Of a stretch of 59,099 bases of DNA, positions 6,531 through 15,691 are shown in pieces. Below the pieces are notes generated by a model that was given only the letters and a program-made list of their open reading frames with translations, made no database searches and was not told the origin of the DNA. Source of the DNA: a virus; the IMG/VR virus record IMGVR_UViG_3300036799_000025, positions 1 through 59,099 of that record. The stretch is one strand, 5' to 3'. The translations under genes were made by a program, and so were the position numbers. The first letter of the stretch is position 1. Every line of letters begins with the position of its first letter.

Positions 6531-7795
6531 TAGAGAGCGCTCCTGATATTCGTATCGAGTCCTGTCACGCGCGGGTCACTGACCCACGTATTCGCGTCGA
6601 CGTCGAAGAGCTTCGTCTGGCCGCGCAGCGTGTTGCGCCCGATGAAGGCGTCACTCTGCGGCGACAGCATCTGCTGCGCGAGAAAGAAGAGCGCATTCGC
6701 TGTGACGTCATTGTCAGAGACCTGAAACGGCGCGCGCGGCTGCTGCACGAGATAGATCGCACCGGAGCAGCGAAACGTATTGCGACTATAGACGTGATCG
6801 CACAGATCGCCGCCTTCGACAGTGAGCGCTGCAGGCCAGCACTCCGGTCCTGCCTCAAAGAGATTCGCGACGAGACGCACGCCCCACACTTTATTTACCG
6901 GCAGCGGGTTGCCGTTCTCGTCGACAAAGATGCTGTTGCCGTGATCATCGTAGCGCGGCGCGTCAGGCAAGATCGTGATGCTGCTCGATCCATTCTTGTA
7001 GCCCCAATTCCGAAACTTGTTACGCTGTATCAGCGCTGAGCGCGAGGCAGTCCACGAGCCGAGATGCGTCATGCCACCGCCCTGCAGGTCGCCGTCATTG
7101 TCTTCGACGAGCAGATCGACGATGCCAGTGCCTAGCTCGATGAAGTGACGCCCGACGCCGCCTGCGCAGGTGTTGCCTCTGAAGACAGGCGACGAGACGC
7201 CGCCGAGATTGACGCCGTCGCCCTGAAGCTGCATCGACGCGTCGCTGCCGAAGACGTTGTACTGCACCGTAAAGCGCTGCGTGTACGACTCGAATTGATT
7301 CTTGCTCAGGCCGAGGATGTTGAGCCCTGAATTACCCATCCCGTTCGGGAAGCGACAGTACTCGACGAGTCCATCTTCGATGAAGAAAAACTCGACCGGC
7401 GACGGCCAGTGCCCAACGTCATAGACCGGCAGCACGCGTGTTGAGAGATCATGAAAGCCGACGCCGCGCAGCGTCACCTTCTCTGCGATGCTCGTCTTGC
7501 CTGCACTCAGCAGCGACGGGTCAGGAAAGCCGAACGTGAGACACGTGCCGTTGCCGACTGACTTGTCAGCGCCCTCGCTGCTGTATTCGAGCACGCAGCC
7601 TGCTGCGCCTTCGATCGTGAGATTGCCGCGCATGCAGCGCACGACGCCGTCAGCGATCGAATACTTCGCGCCGCGCCCGATCGCGACGACGTCACCATCG
7701 TCAAGCTGCGCAAGATGACTGTTGAGCAAGCGCGCATTCTTTGCCGCCGACGAGCTTTGTGTCAGGCCGAGTGACGAGATCGCGTGACGTGCCAT
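6530..7795 (-). CDS. Right-handed beta-helix protein, putative tail spike
   Basis: The 421-residue product shows repeated short beta-strand rungs with Asn/Gly turns (VEDNDGDLQGGG, IQRNKFRNWG, VFRGNTCAGG, RNTFRCSGA), typical of the pectate-lyase/parallel beta-helix fold used by phage tail spikes and depolymerases. An N-terminal segment (LLNSHLAQLDDGDVVAIG) resembles the entry of such domains. It sits next to the DUF1906 hydrolase at the end of the tail region. Likely binds or cleaves a host surface glycan; substrate not inferable. Confidence 0.75.
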   Translation of the reverse strand: MARHAISSLGLTQSSSAAKNARLLNSHLAQLDDGDVVAIGRGAKYSIADGVVRCMRGNLTIEGAAGCVLEYSSEGADKSVGNGTCLTFGFPDPSLLSAGKTSIAEKVTLRGVGFHDLSTRVLPVYDVGHWPSPVEFFFIEDGLVEYCRFPNGMGNSGLNILGLSKNQFESYTQRFTVQYNVFGSDASMQLQGDGVNLGGVSSPVFRGNTCAGGVGRHFIELGTGIVDLLVEDNDGDLQGGGMTHLGSWTASRSALIQRNKFRNWGYKNGSSSITILPDAPRYDDHGNSIFVDENGNPLPVNKVWGVRLVANLFEAGPECWPAALTVEGGDLCDHVYSRNTFRCSGAIYLVQQPRAPFQVSDNDVTANALFFLAQQMLSPQSDAFIGRNTLRGQTKLFDVDANTWVSDPRVTGLDTNIRSAL

Positions 7796-7799
7796 TGCG

Positions 7800-8531
7800 C
7801 TATGCTCCTGCAGTCGAGCTGCTCGATGAAATGACGTCTGCGAAATCAGGCGACTTGATCAGCGCGATTGGCAGCCCGCGCAGGCGATCGAGCTGCACCG
7901 TGTTCGTGTCGAAGGCGAAGTCGCGCGGCACGCCTGCCGGGATCTCGCTGATGGTGCGCTCGTGCTGCTGCATCTGGAAGCCACGCACTGCAGGCACGTT
8001 GTCATCGTTGTACGCGCCCCAATAGTGCGTGAAGCGCAGCGCGTAGTACAGTGAGCGTCCACTCATGCCAGGGTTGAAGCCGACGTACTGCCCAGGCACG
8101 TAGCCACCGGCTGCGACGCGCGAATGCCACGCGTTGCAGTAGTCGATCGCGTCGCTCTCGTCGACGTCAGGGCCGACACCTTCGACGTCGAGCCACACGT
8201 TCACGCCTGCAGGCAGGCCGATGAGCTGACAGTGCTCGACTGCCGTGTCGCCGTACTCGACGCCGAGATCTTCGTCAGGCTGCCAGCCGTGCGGCTTCTC
8301 GCTGTCCGGGTGCACATGCTGCACCGCCATCAGCGCGAGTCCTGCGTCGAGAATGATCTGCGCCTCTTCGGTCGTGAGATCCCATCGATTGCGCGACTTG
8401 CGCCAGCAGTAGCGCACGGCGAAGTCGAATCGAGCCGCTTTGAATGCCTGCGCCGTGCGTGCAGTCAGCGGCGTATTCGTGTCGAAGCCGCGTGCGCCTG
8501 TCGGTAGCGTGTATACGTGTCCGCTCAGCAT
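7800..8531 (-). CDS. DUF1906 glycoside-hydrolase-like protein, candidate endolysin
   Basis: The 243-residue protein opens with a short beta segment and the DUF1906 signature GFDTNTPLTARTAQAFK ... FAVRYC, followed by VWLDVEG (the acidic pair expected in this TIM-barrel family related to GH25 muramidases) and GQYVGFNPGM. DUF1906 domains occur in phage endolysins and cell-wall enzymes. Start set at ATG 8531, preceded by AGGATGAG; a longer frame reaches 8573. Two putative membrane proteins lie immediately upstream, which fits a lysis cassette. Confidence 0.8.
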   Translation of the reverse strand: MLSGHVYTLPTGARGFDTNTPLTARTAQAFKAARFDFAVRYCWRKSRNRWDLTTEEAQIILDAGLALMAVQHVHPDSEKPHGWQPDEDLGVEYGDTAVEHCQLIGLPAGVNVWLDVEGVGPDVDESDAIDYCNAWHSRVAAGGYVPGQYVGFNPGMSGRSLYYALRFTHYWGAYNDDNVPAVRGFQMQQHERTISEIPAGVPRDFAFDTNTVQLDRLRGLPIALIKSPDFADVISSSSSTAGA

Positions 8532-8535
8532 ATGC

Positions 8536-8967
8536 TCATCCTGCGTGCGATGGTCGCGCCATCGGCGCAGCACGCGGCGGTCCGTCGCCGACGAGCGCAG
8601 AGGCGACCGGTGGCAGTGGCGGCGCAGCGCCTGTCACTGGTATTGCTGGCTGCGCGGCCTGCTGCGCGATCGCAGGCGGCGTGAGCGGTATATCGTCTGT
8701 GCGCGCAGGCGTTGTATCGCCTCTGAGCGGCGTCGCGTGCGCGTCAGGCTCGAAGGTGACGCGCTTGCCGATGTACTGCACGACGTCGACGCCCATCGCG
8801 ATCAGCAGCGCGACGAAGATATGATCGAGCGTCGTGAGTGCCTTCACATCGATGCGACCGAGCAGTAGGCCAACGATCGCGACGAGAATCGTCAGGCACC
8901 ACAGGCAGAGCGACAGCGCAATACGCGCATTCGTCGTCGCGAATTCAGAGAGAAAACCATTCATCAC
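8536..8967 (-). CDS. Two-TM membrane protein, candidate holin
   Basis: Residues about 15-37 (IALSLCLWCLTILVAIVGLLLG) and 47-66 (LDHIFVALLIAMGVDVVQYI) are hydrophobic segments, followed by a long Pro/Ala-rich cytoplasmic-type tail to residue 143. Size, two segments and position directly before the DUF1906 hydrolase fit a holin, although the extended Pro-rich tail is unusual. Overlaps its upstream neighbour by 4 nt. Confidence 0.65.
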   Translation of the reverse strand: MMNGFLSEFATTNARIALSLCLWCLTILVAIVGLLLGRIDVKALTTLDHIFVALLIAMGVDVVQYIGKRVTFEPDAHATPLRGDTTPARTDDIPLTPPAIAQQAAQPAIPVTGAAPPLPPVASALVGDGPPRAAPMARPSHAG

Positions 8968-9542
8968 GTCACCTCGCCCCGTTCGCTGATGTCTTTGATG
9001 CGATCGCGCGTCATATCGAGATCTTCACGCACGCGATCGGCCGCGCGCCGCCGCTCGGTGCGTCGCTCTTCGAGCGCATCGAGTCGCTCGGTGAGTCGCT
9101 GCCTGCGATCGCTGCCGATCGAGCTGCGTCGATCGATCTGGAACGAATGATCGACGAGACTCTGCAGATCATCGAGCCACTCGCGATTTTCACGCACCGC
9201 GTCGACGATGAGCCCGAGCATTTCGTCGCCGCCTGTCATCAGGCGCAGTGTTTCCTTCTGAATGTCAGCGATCGCTGTCGTATTATCGATGACACTGTGC
9301 TCAATGCGATCGAGACTCCTGACGGCATTCGTCATCGACGCTAACTCGATGCTGAATGCCGCACGCACGATGCGCTCGATGCGCGCTGCGTAGCGGATCT
9401 CTCGCTTCTCGCGACGCACGCGCAGCCACTTGATGAGCGCTGCGACCGCACCGGAGATGATCGCGATCGAGCCGATGATCTTGCCGATGCGCTCTAGTGC
9501 GTCGAGATCCTGCTGCGTCGTCGTCGGCTGCAGCGGCGTCAC
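8964..9542 (-). CDS. Membrane-anchored coiled-coil protein (192 aa)
   Basis: Begins with GTG (9542) three nt after the upstream stop. A transmembrane stretch at about residues 21-40 (IIGSIAIISGAVAALIKWL) is followed by a long charged helical region (residues 45-190) with several heptad runs. It precedes the candidate holin and endolysin. It could be a spanin-like or accessory lysis protein, but similar proteins are also seen as uncharacterised phage membrane proteins. Confidence 0.65.
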   Translation of the reverse strand: MTPLQPTTTQQDLDALERIGKIIGSIAIISGAVAALIKWLRVRREKREIRYAARIERIVRAAFSIELASMTNAVRSLDRIEHSVIDNTTAIADIQKETLRLMTGGDEMLGLIVDAVRENREWLDDLQSLVDHSFQIDRRSSIGSDRRQRLTERLDALEERRTERRRAADRVREDLDMTRDRIKDISERGEVT

Positions 9543-9545
9543 TGG

Positions 9546-9920
9546 TCAGACCTGCTCAGTCACAGTCACGAGCAGCTTGCGATCAGGGTCGATGCGCCCG
9601 TCGTCGTCAGGAAACGTCAGCGGCACTGCGCCGCCGATGAGCGCATCGAAGCGTATCTCGTACACGCCTGCAGGCAGCGCTACGCTCTGCACGGCAGTAA
9701 AGAGATAGCTCCCACGTCCTTTCTGCGCGTCGCTGCCGTCGTCGAGCACAACGCACGGCGCAGCATTGATCACCTTCGCAGGCAAGCTGCTCTCGCGCCA
9801 CATCGTGAGCGTGACGAGCGAGCCAGGCCCGAGCTGCTGCGGCTTCTGATCCTGGCCGCGCAGGCGAAAGTACATCGTCTTTGCATTGCCTTGCCTGAGC
9901 GTAAAGCGTCTGAGATTCAT
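9546..9920 (-). CDS. BppU-like N-terminal domain, minor tail protein (124 aa)
   Basis: Starts MNLRRFTLRQGNAKTMYFRL and continues with GSLVTLTMWR and VYEIRFDALIG. The pattern (short strand, RQGD-like turn, beta sandwich) resembles the N-terminal domain of BppU upper-baseplate proteins that anchor receptor-binding proteins. It lies between the repeat fibre and the lysis group, in the right place for a baseplate connector. Fold-level inference only. Confidence 0.6.
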   Translation of the reverse strand: MNLRRFTLRQGNAKTMYFRLRGQDQKPQQLGPGSLVTLTMWRESSLPAKVINAAPCVVLDDGSDAQKGRGSYLFTAVQSVALPAGVYEIRFDALIGGAVPLTFPDDDGRIDPDRKLLVTVTEQV

Positions 9921-9927
9921 CTCTTCT

Positions 9928-10998
9928 CTATACCTCGGCTAGCTCGACGTCGAGCGCGAAGCTGCTCTCGATCGCTGCATCGTCTGCTGCATCAGGCTCG
10001 ATCTCAGCAGACGTCGTATTGGGCTCGATCTCGACATTGTACGGCGGCAGCTCGATATGCACGCCGAAGGCGCTATACGCACTGCTCGTCGCGCGCGCGA
10101 CGTACCCTAGAATCTCGGTAGGCGACAGCGCTTGCGCCACTAGGCCGCGCAAGATGGCGTAATCGCTCACCGCGAGTGCGGCGCTGACGCGCACGAGCTG
10201 CTCGTACGCAGACGTCGAGACAGCAGTGAGCTGCCCGATCGACGACCACGGCGCGTCTGTGCTCTGCGTCACGGCGCGGAGCGCTTCGTACGCGTCGACG
10301 AGCGCGCGTGTGAGCCCGAGAAGCCGCTCTGTCTCGCTGCTGCTCGTCGCGCTGAGACTCACGAGCGACTCGTACGCAGCGTCAGTGCTCTGTGCTGCGC
10401 GCGTGAGTGATTCGTACGGCGTCGACGCAGACTGCGCGACAGGAAAGAGCGGCACGCCTGCAGCGCTCCATGCCTCGATCTCTGACTGCGAGACGCTGAG
10501 CAAACTCTCATAGGCGTCGATGAGCGCCTTCGCGAGTGTCGCGAGCAGCTCGTACGGCGACGTCGCCGTGACGCTCAGGCCTGCGAGGCTCTCGTACGCA
10601 GCGAGCGCGCTCTGCGCGAGGCTCAGCGTCGTCTCATAGCTCGCGCTCGACGTCGCGCTCAGTGAGAGAATGCTCTCGTACGCGTCGACGAGACTCCTGC
10701 TGATCGCGCCAAGCAGCGCGTACGGCGTTGCGGCGCTCTGTGCAATGCCTGCGAGCGACTCAGTCGGCTGCTGCGCTGTCTTTGAGAGCCCGAGCTGTGC
10801 TTCGTACGAGTCGCTCGCGCTGACGAGCAGTGCGTACAGCGACTCGGTCGCACTCGTGATCGACTGCGAGACCGCGCTCAGCGACTCGTGCGCGCTCGAT
10901 GCGCTTTGCTGTACGCTCGCGAGCGACTCCCACGCAGACACTGAGGCGGCTGACGAGACAGGCGTCGTCGCGTCTTGCCACAGGACTGCGACCGGCAC
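9928..10998 (-). CDS. 14-residue tandem-repeat protein, putative tail fibre shaft
   Basis: From about residue 22 to 300 the 356-residue protein is built of roughly 20 consecutive units of 14 residues with consensus [YWT]ESLxxLSxSAxSx (for example YESLAGLSVTATSP, YESILSLSATSSAS). One unit is extended by four residues (the segment with AGVPLFPVAQ). The C-terminus is non-repetitive, acidic and beta-like (HIELPPYNVEIEP). Two heptads per unit suggest a helical or coiled shaft. It sits among tail-tip genes, so a fibre or tip spacer is the most likely role. No enzymatic motif. Confidence 0.7.
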   Translation of the reverse strand: MPVAVLWQDATTPVSSAASVSAWESLASVQQSASSAHESLSAVSQSITSATESLYALLVSASDSYEAQLGLSKTAQQPTESLAGIAQSAATPYALLGAISRSLVDAYESILSLSATSSASYETTLSLAQSALAAYESLAGLSVTATSPYELLATLAKALIDAYESLLSVSQSEIEAWSAAGVPLFPVAQSASTPYESLTRAAQSTDAAYESLVSLSATSSSETERLLGLTRALVDAYEALRAVTQSTDAPWSSIGQLTAVSTSAYEQLVRVSAALAVSDYAILRGLVAQALSPTEILGYVARATSSAYSAFGVHIELPPYNVEIEPNTTSAEIEPDAADDAAIESSFALDVELAEV

Positions 10999-11001
10999 GC
11001 A

Positions 11002-11280
11002 CTACCTGCCTTGCCGCATCGAGAGCGTCAGCGCCTGCTCGATCTGATCCTCTCGCGCACGCGTCACGCGCCGCGCAGTCAGCACCTTCTGCAGCTCTGC
11101 CTTCGTGTGCCGCTCGTCGTGCACGTCGCCGAAGCCGCCGCACCACGAGCCGATCGCTGCAGGGCAGACAGGACACTTCCTGCGCAGCGCGAGCGGGTCA
11201 CTCTCGTGCGGCTCGTAATACTCAGCCGCGCGCCCTTTCGCTGCCTTGCGCACGAGCACGCGCTTCGATGGCTTCGCCAT
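11002..11280 (-). CDS. Small basic zinc-binding protein (92 aa)
   Basis: Start at MAKPSKRVLVRK (11280), overlapping the upstream stop by 1 nt. The basic N-terminus is followed by KCPVCPAAIGSWCGG and HDERH, which gives Cys/His ligands like those in many phage zinc-finger proteins. It lies among tail genes but looks more like a nucleic-acid or regulatory protein. Function unknown. Confidence 0.75.
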   Translation of the reverse strand: MAKPSKRVLVRKAAKGRAAEYYEPHESDPLALRRKCPVCPAAIGSWCGGFGDVHDERHTKAELQKVLTARRVTRAREDQIEQALTLSMRQGR

Positions 11281-12179
11281 TAGTACTCTTCCCAACTCGC
11301 GTATGAAGTGAGCAGACGCGTATCTGACGTCGAGCCAGCGTCAGCTTGTCTGAGCACGATGCCCTGGCCTGCACGCAGCACCATGTAGTCATCGTCGTCT
11401 GTCGCGTCGTACAAGTACTGATCGACAGGAACCGCAATACCGACGGCGGTCAGCACAGCAGGCACCGTGAAGTCTCCGATCGCTGCGCCTGCTGTGATCG
11501 TGAGACTCGTCGACGCCGTGAAGACCTTGCAGGTCGGCGTCGCATCAGTCGAGTCGCGCTTCGCTGGCGTGATCGTCGCGCCTGTGCCAGTACCAACGAA
11601 CGTCATCAGCTCGATCGTCACGCGCGGCGACGTGACGAAGGCTGACGCGGCAGTCGGCACGGACGTCGCCATCCATTTCTTGAGTCGTGCGATGACAGTC
11701 GAGCCGACAGGATTGACGAGCCAGAGAAACCCCGCCGTCGAGCCGTGCGCGCTCGCGAGAATCGTCAGGCGTCCTGCATCGAATTTGTAGCCGCCGAGCA
11801 GCTTGCGTCGCTCAGTGACGATGCGCAGCCGACCATACTCGTCTGCCATCAGCGGAATGCGATCACCTGTCGACTCAGCCGTTGGCAGCGCGGCAGACTG
11901 CAGCAGCACCTTCGCGCCAACCTTCAGTGAGCCGCCTGAGTCGACTGCGCCGTCTGCAGGTGCGTTGAGCGGGTTGCCGTCTGCGCCGTACAGCAGCGGT
12001 CGCGTGACGAGCCCGTACAGCGCAGTCGTCGGCGCAGCATTCTTGACGTCTGCTAACTCTGCTGCTGCGAGCCCGCCGAGCTGAATCGTCTCGCGCAGCT
12101 CTGTGCCTGCGCCGCCGACGTCTTCAGCGCCGACCGGCTTCGTGCCGGTATTCGAGACGAGAATCGACGTACGCGACAC
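11280..12179 (-). CDS. Putative structural (tail) protein (299 aa)
   Basis: Low-cysteine, Thr/Ala/Gly/Val-rich protein with alternating beta strands (LMADEYGRLRIVTERRKL, TVIARLKKWMATSV), characteristic of phage virion components. It stands in the tail-tip cluster, 3 nt after the upstream stop. The segment GSTAGFLWLVNPVGS followed by a beta domain recalls receptor-side structural proteins in other siphophages. No specific family recognised. Confidence 0.65.
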   Translation of the reverse strand: MSRTSILVSNTGTKPVGAEDVGGAGTELRETIQLGGLAAAELADVKNAAPTTALYGLVTRPLLYGADGNPLNAPADGAVDSGGSLKVGAKVLLQSAALPTAESTGDRIPLMADEYGRLRIVTERRKLLGGYKFDAGRLTILASAHGSTAGFLWLVNPVGSTVIARLKKWMATSVPTAASAFVTSPRVTIELMTFVGTGTGATITPAKRDSTDATPTCKVFTASTSLTITAGAAIGDFTVPAVLTAVGIAVPVDQYLYDATDDDDYMVLRAGQGIVLRQADAGSTSDTRLLTSYASWEEY

Positions 12180-12182
12180 GTG

Positions 12183-12656
12183 CTAGCTCCTAGCAGCTCG
12201 TGCAGCAGCGCGCGGTCGATCGCTCACATTGAACCGCGCAGGACGCAGCGTGCCTTCGTTCCCACACTTCGGGCAGATGTACTCAAGCAGCGAGCCGTCG
12301 AGCGGATGCTCTGCCTGCTCGATCAGCTCTGTGAGATCGAAGCCGCACTGATCGAGATCGCCCGTCGACGGGTTGCGCACGCCGCGATTGTGAAAGCGCA
12401 CGCTCATCGCCGCGTCGATGCGCCCCTGCTTGAACAATTTCGCCGCATGGTCGCGATGCTCCTGCGCGAGCGGCCCGCGACAGATCAGCTTCTGCCTGCG
12501 CAGAAAGCGCAGCGCGTTCTCGTACGTGATTGGCGCTTCGAGATTCTCAGGCACTTCGTCGTCGTGCATCACGCGCGCGTCGCGCGCCGTCGCTTGCTGC
12601 TCGCGCACGCGCTTCGCTGTATTGCGCGTGCTGTGCGTCGATCGTCGTGAAGCCAT
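12183..12656 (-). CDS. Hypothetical basic protein with zinc motif (157 aa)
   Basis: Basic N-terminus (RRSTHSTRNTAKRVRE), a helical middle (ENALRFLRRQKLICRG) and a C-terminal ICPKCGNEGTLRP zinc-knuckle half-site, ending in an Arg/Ala-rich tail. Situated between tail genes, with 15 nt from the upstream stop. No family identified; nucleic-acid contact is suggested by charge. Confidence 0.7.
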   Translation of the reverse strand: MASRRSTHSTRNTAKRVREQQATARDARVMHDDEVPENLEAPITYENALRFLRRQKLICRGPLAQEHRDHAAKLFKQGRIDAAMSVRFHNRGVRNPSTGDLDQCGFDLTELIEQAEHPLDGSLLEYICPKCGNEGTLRPARFNVSDRPRAAARAARS

Positions 12657-12671
12657 TGTCAGACCCTCTGC

Positions 12672-13409
12672 TTAGGTTGACTGCCCGCTGAGCTGCGTCG
12701 TGTACGTCGACGTCTGTGCGACGTCATTGATCGCGAGCGTCTGCTCAATCCAGACGCCGATCGCGCTGCCTGCTGCGATGCCACCGCTCGGCATCGTCGG
12801 CGCGACGCCATCGTCGACGAAGGTGATACCTGCAGGCGACGTCAGGCGATTCGCGACGCTCACCGTGTCGCCGTAGGCAGTCGCGACACCGATGCGGATC
12901 TTCACAGCAGGATCTGCAGTCAGCAGCACGCTCGGCGAGAGCAGCGTCAGCGCGCCGTCGCCGTTGCGCCAGAAGTCTTTCTCGTAACGGATCTTCTGCG
13001 ACGCAGCGCTCGCTGAGTTTCTGAAGCGGATATGACGCGTCGTCTCGTTTGGCGTGATCGTGCCGATCGTCGTGCCGCCTGTGCCTTGCTTCAGCGTCAC
13101 CGTGCGCGCGACGTCTGTTGCACTGAGCGCGACGCGCTCGATACGGCTCATCGTCGCTGTCGAGAGCTTCTCGACTGCACTCGTCAAGACGATGACTTCT
13201 TGTAGCAGTGCGCCGGTCGCGTCACGATAGTCGACTGTTGCACTGCGCACGTCTGAGCCGTCGCTCGTGAGTGAGAGCTTCGCCGCTGCCGTAAACTGCG
13301 TCAGCTCAGGGCGTGACGTCACAGCGATCGCACCGCCTGTCGTCGAGATGTCATCTGTCGGCTCACTCGCCGACGAGAACCGCACGAGCGACGCTGCTGC
13401 GATTGCCAT
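12672..13409 (-). CDS. Minor tail/baseplate protein (245 aa)
   Basis: Beta-rich protein rich in Ser, Thr, Ala and Gly. The segment ITFVDDGVAPTMPSGGIAAG, then VWIEQTLAINDVAQTS at the C-terminus, resembles structural proteins at tail tips that end in a beta sandwich. The gene follows the tail-hub candidate. Assignment is from composition and location. Confidence 0.65.
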   Translation of the reverse strand: MAIAAASLVRFSSASEPTDDISTTGGAIAVTSRPELTQFTAAAKLSLTSDGSDVRSATVDYRDATGALLQEVIVLTSAVEKLSTATMSRIERVALSATDVARTVTLKQGTGGTTIGTITPNETTRHIRFRNSASAASQKIRYEKDFWRNGDGALTLLSPSVLLTADPAVKIRIGVATAYGDTVSVANRLTSPAGITFVDDGVAPTMPSGGIAAGSAIGVWIEQTLAINDVAQTSTYTTQLSGQST

Positions 13410-13413
13410 AGAC

Positions 13414-13779
13414 TTATCTCTCTCGGAGGGTGATCTGTGCTATGCGCTTGAACCCGAGCGCGTCGCCTTCGTCATCGACATACGACAGCTCATCAATCGT
13501 CACGAGACAGTCGACGCCACCGGCAGGCAGCGCGTCGCCTGTGCAGTGCAGTGAGGCGCTACCGTACGCTGCGGTAAGTAAGGCGGCTGCGTCGGTTTCC
13601 GCCAGTGGTGCGCTAACGAAGGTCCACTCGCGTTTGCGCGGCAGGCCCTGACGACGCAGCGCGCCACTGTAGGTCGAGATCCCCTCAGTCGCTGCGCGCC
13701 GGTCCTGACGTGTGCGCTCGCTCGCGCCGGACGTCTGAATATCAAAGACGCTCACAGCGCCGATCTGCAGGAAAGGCAT
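13414..13779 (-). CDS. Minor tail protein (121 aa)
   Basis: Small alpha/beta protein (MPFLQIGAVSVFDIQ ... RIAQITLRER). Spaced 4 nt before the next gene and abutting the tail-hub gene with a 1-nt overlap. Its position directly after a tail-hub protein suggests a baseplate adaptor; the sequence contains no recognised motif. Confidence 0.65.
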   Translation of the reverse strand: MPFLQIGAVSVFDIQTSGASERTRQDRRAATEGISTYSGALRRQGLPRKREWTFVSAPLAETDAAALLTAAYGSASLHCTGDALPAGGVDCLVTIDELSYVDDEGDALGFKRIAQITLRER

Positions 13780-15686
13780 TAGCCGAAGCCCTCGAAGTGA
13801 TACGTCTTTGTCACGACCGCGCTCTGCGCGATGTGTGCGCCGAAGCTATCGAAGGCTTCGACGTAGACCTGCATCTCTGCATTTTGTGTCCCGAGCCCGG
13901 TGATGACCTGACCGTGCTCAGAGTGCGCGATCGTGTCGCTGACTGACGTCGTGAAGCCGTGCGTGCTCCAGCCGCCGCCTGACGTGAAGCGCCAGTACAT
14001 CTTGTACTGCACGCCGCTCGGCATCGAGTGCACGCCGCTCCAGTCGACGTCAAAGTCATTCGTCGGGTCATCGATCACTGAGACAGAAGGATCATCGATC
14101 GTCGGCGACGGGAACGACGTCCCCTCAGGGATCGGCACCTGCAGCAGTGCGCTCGATAGCACGTCATTGCCGACGAGAAAGCCGACGGTGCCATCGCCTG
14201 CGCCAGGATTCGGTCGCGCGAAAGTCCACTGTGAGCCATTCGCGACGAAGACCATCTGCAGCGCGCCTGAGATGCGTGACACGATCGGGTTGAGTGTCGT
14301 CCACGCCCAGGCGACGAGCGGCAGCGTCGAGCTGCCTTCGATCGTGCCGCTGATCGCGAGCGTGATCGACGTCGCATCGATCGCGACGATATCGTACGTC
14401 GGGTGCACCGTGATCGGCGCGCCGCCTGTGCCGCTCAAGAGCCCGAGCCAGCCACGGTACGCGCCTGCAGGTGCGCCCTTGCAGCGCATTGTCGTATAAG
14501 CGACGCCGCCGGTCTCGATCGTGTGCGTATAACTCACGATCGCGAGATCCTGATCTTGATCATACAGCGTGCTGTTGCTGAGAAAGCGAACAAGATCACC
14601 GAGCGTGAGCGGCCAGAATAAGAAGGTGCGCATCTCGTGCTCGAACGGCGGCGAGCCGAGATCGCTGACCGCGCTATCGCCTAACGTCGTCGCTTCTGTC
14701 GCGGTATCGATCTGCGAGTGATCCTTAATCGTGATCTTGCCCCAACGACGACCGAACGCGTTTATGCTCGCGGCATTCGTGCGCGTGATCTGCTGTCGCG
14801 AGCCTGCGGCGCTGTCAGGATAGTCGACGGTGATCGCGTTGCGCACGTCGCTGTCATCGATCGGTGCCGTCGTGATCTCGATATACTCATCAGGGCCGAA
14901 TTGCCAGTCAGGCACTGTCTTCGCGCGATCAGGCACGATGTAGAGCAGCTCAGGATCGGTGTCGCCGTCGTCGCGAAAGAGATAGCGAATATCGCCGCCT
15001 TGCAGCAGCGCGAGCGCATAGATCGCGTCCATGACGCTCGACTGATCGTCTTGATCGAAGGCACCGAGATTAAAGTCAGGCGACGTCGGCACGACGAGCG
15101 TCGCGCCAAACGGCACGGCATTGTCGTCGATGATCTGCTGCACGACTGTCTCGACCGGCGTGCCTGCGCCTGCGTCACTGCCGTACGGGCGCTTCGACTC
15201 AATCCACGTATTCAAGAGCCACGCAGCACGATCGCGCGCGCGCACGGTGATCGTGTTGTCAGGTGACGTCGCAGGGTCGACGCTGTCGATCTTGCCGTCG
15301 AAAATGCGCTTCCACGTGCTGTGCGTGAGCGGCGCGTCGCCATACGCTTCGATATCGACGAGCACGCGAATCTTGCGCGCCGGATTGATCAGCGGCGCGT
15401 ACGTCGTATCAGCTTTGTGATTCGCAGGCGATGCGACGATCTGCGGCGCGAGGCTCATTGCGCCGACGTCGGCGTCGATCGTCTCGCGCACGAGCACGAG
15501 CGACAGCGTCGCTGCGCGATCGTCGATCGTGCTGCCTATCTCTGCGCTGACAAACCAGTCGACGCCATGAAACGCGGTGAGATCGCGCCAGACGTTGTCT
15601 GCGTCGAGTATGAGTACGCGCGCATAGGCTGAGAGATCGCCGCCGAGGCGTGCGCGCTCTGTGCTGTCAGTGACTGTGCGCGTCAC
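13779..15686 (-). CDS. Tail hub / tip protein with fibronectin-like C-terminus
   Basis: The 635-residue product is beta-rich: an N-terminal domain (LILDADNVWRDLTAFHG), a central region with TVRARDRAAWLLNTWIES and WPLTLGDLVRFLSN typical of gp27-like tail-hub proteins, and a C-terminal domain (residues about 530-630) with VQYKMYWRF ... VYVEAFDSFG that reads like a fibronectin type III module. Located immediately after the tape measure, the canonical site of the distal tail/hub protein. Specific family uncertain. Confidence 0.7.
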   Translation of the reverse strand: MTRTVTDSTERARLGGDLSAYARVLILDADNVWRDLTAFHGVDWFVSAEIGSTIDDRAATLSLVLVRETIDADVGAMSLAPQIVASPANHKADTTYAPLINPARKIRVLVDIEAYGDAPLTHSTWKRIFDGKIDSVDPATSPDNTITVRARDRAAWLLNTWIESKRPYGSDAGAGTPVETVVQQIIDDNAVPFGATLVVPTSPDFNLGAFDQDDQSSVMDAIYALALLQGGDIRYLFRDDGDTDPELLYIVPDRAKTVPDWQFGPDEYIEITTAPIDDSDVRNAITVDYPDSAAGSRQQITRTNAASINAFGRRWGKITIKDHSQIDTATEATTLGDSAVSDLGSPPFEHEMRTFLFWPLTLGDLVRFLSNSTLYDQDQDLAIVSYTHTIETGGVAYTTMRCKGAPAGAYRGWLGLLSGTGGAPITVHPTYDIVAIDATSITLAISGTIEGSSTLPLVAWAWTTLNPIVSRISGALQMVFVANGSQWTFARPNPGAGDGTVGFLVGNDVLSSALLQVPIPEGTSFPSPTIDDPSVSVIDDPTNDFDVDWSGVHSMPSGVQYKMYWRFTSGGGWSTHGFTTSVSDTIAHSEHGQVITGLGTQNAEMQVYVEAFDSFGAHIAQSAVVTKTYHFEGFG

Positions 15687-15691
15687 GCTGC

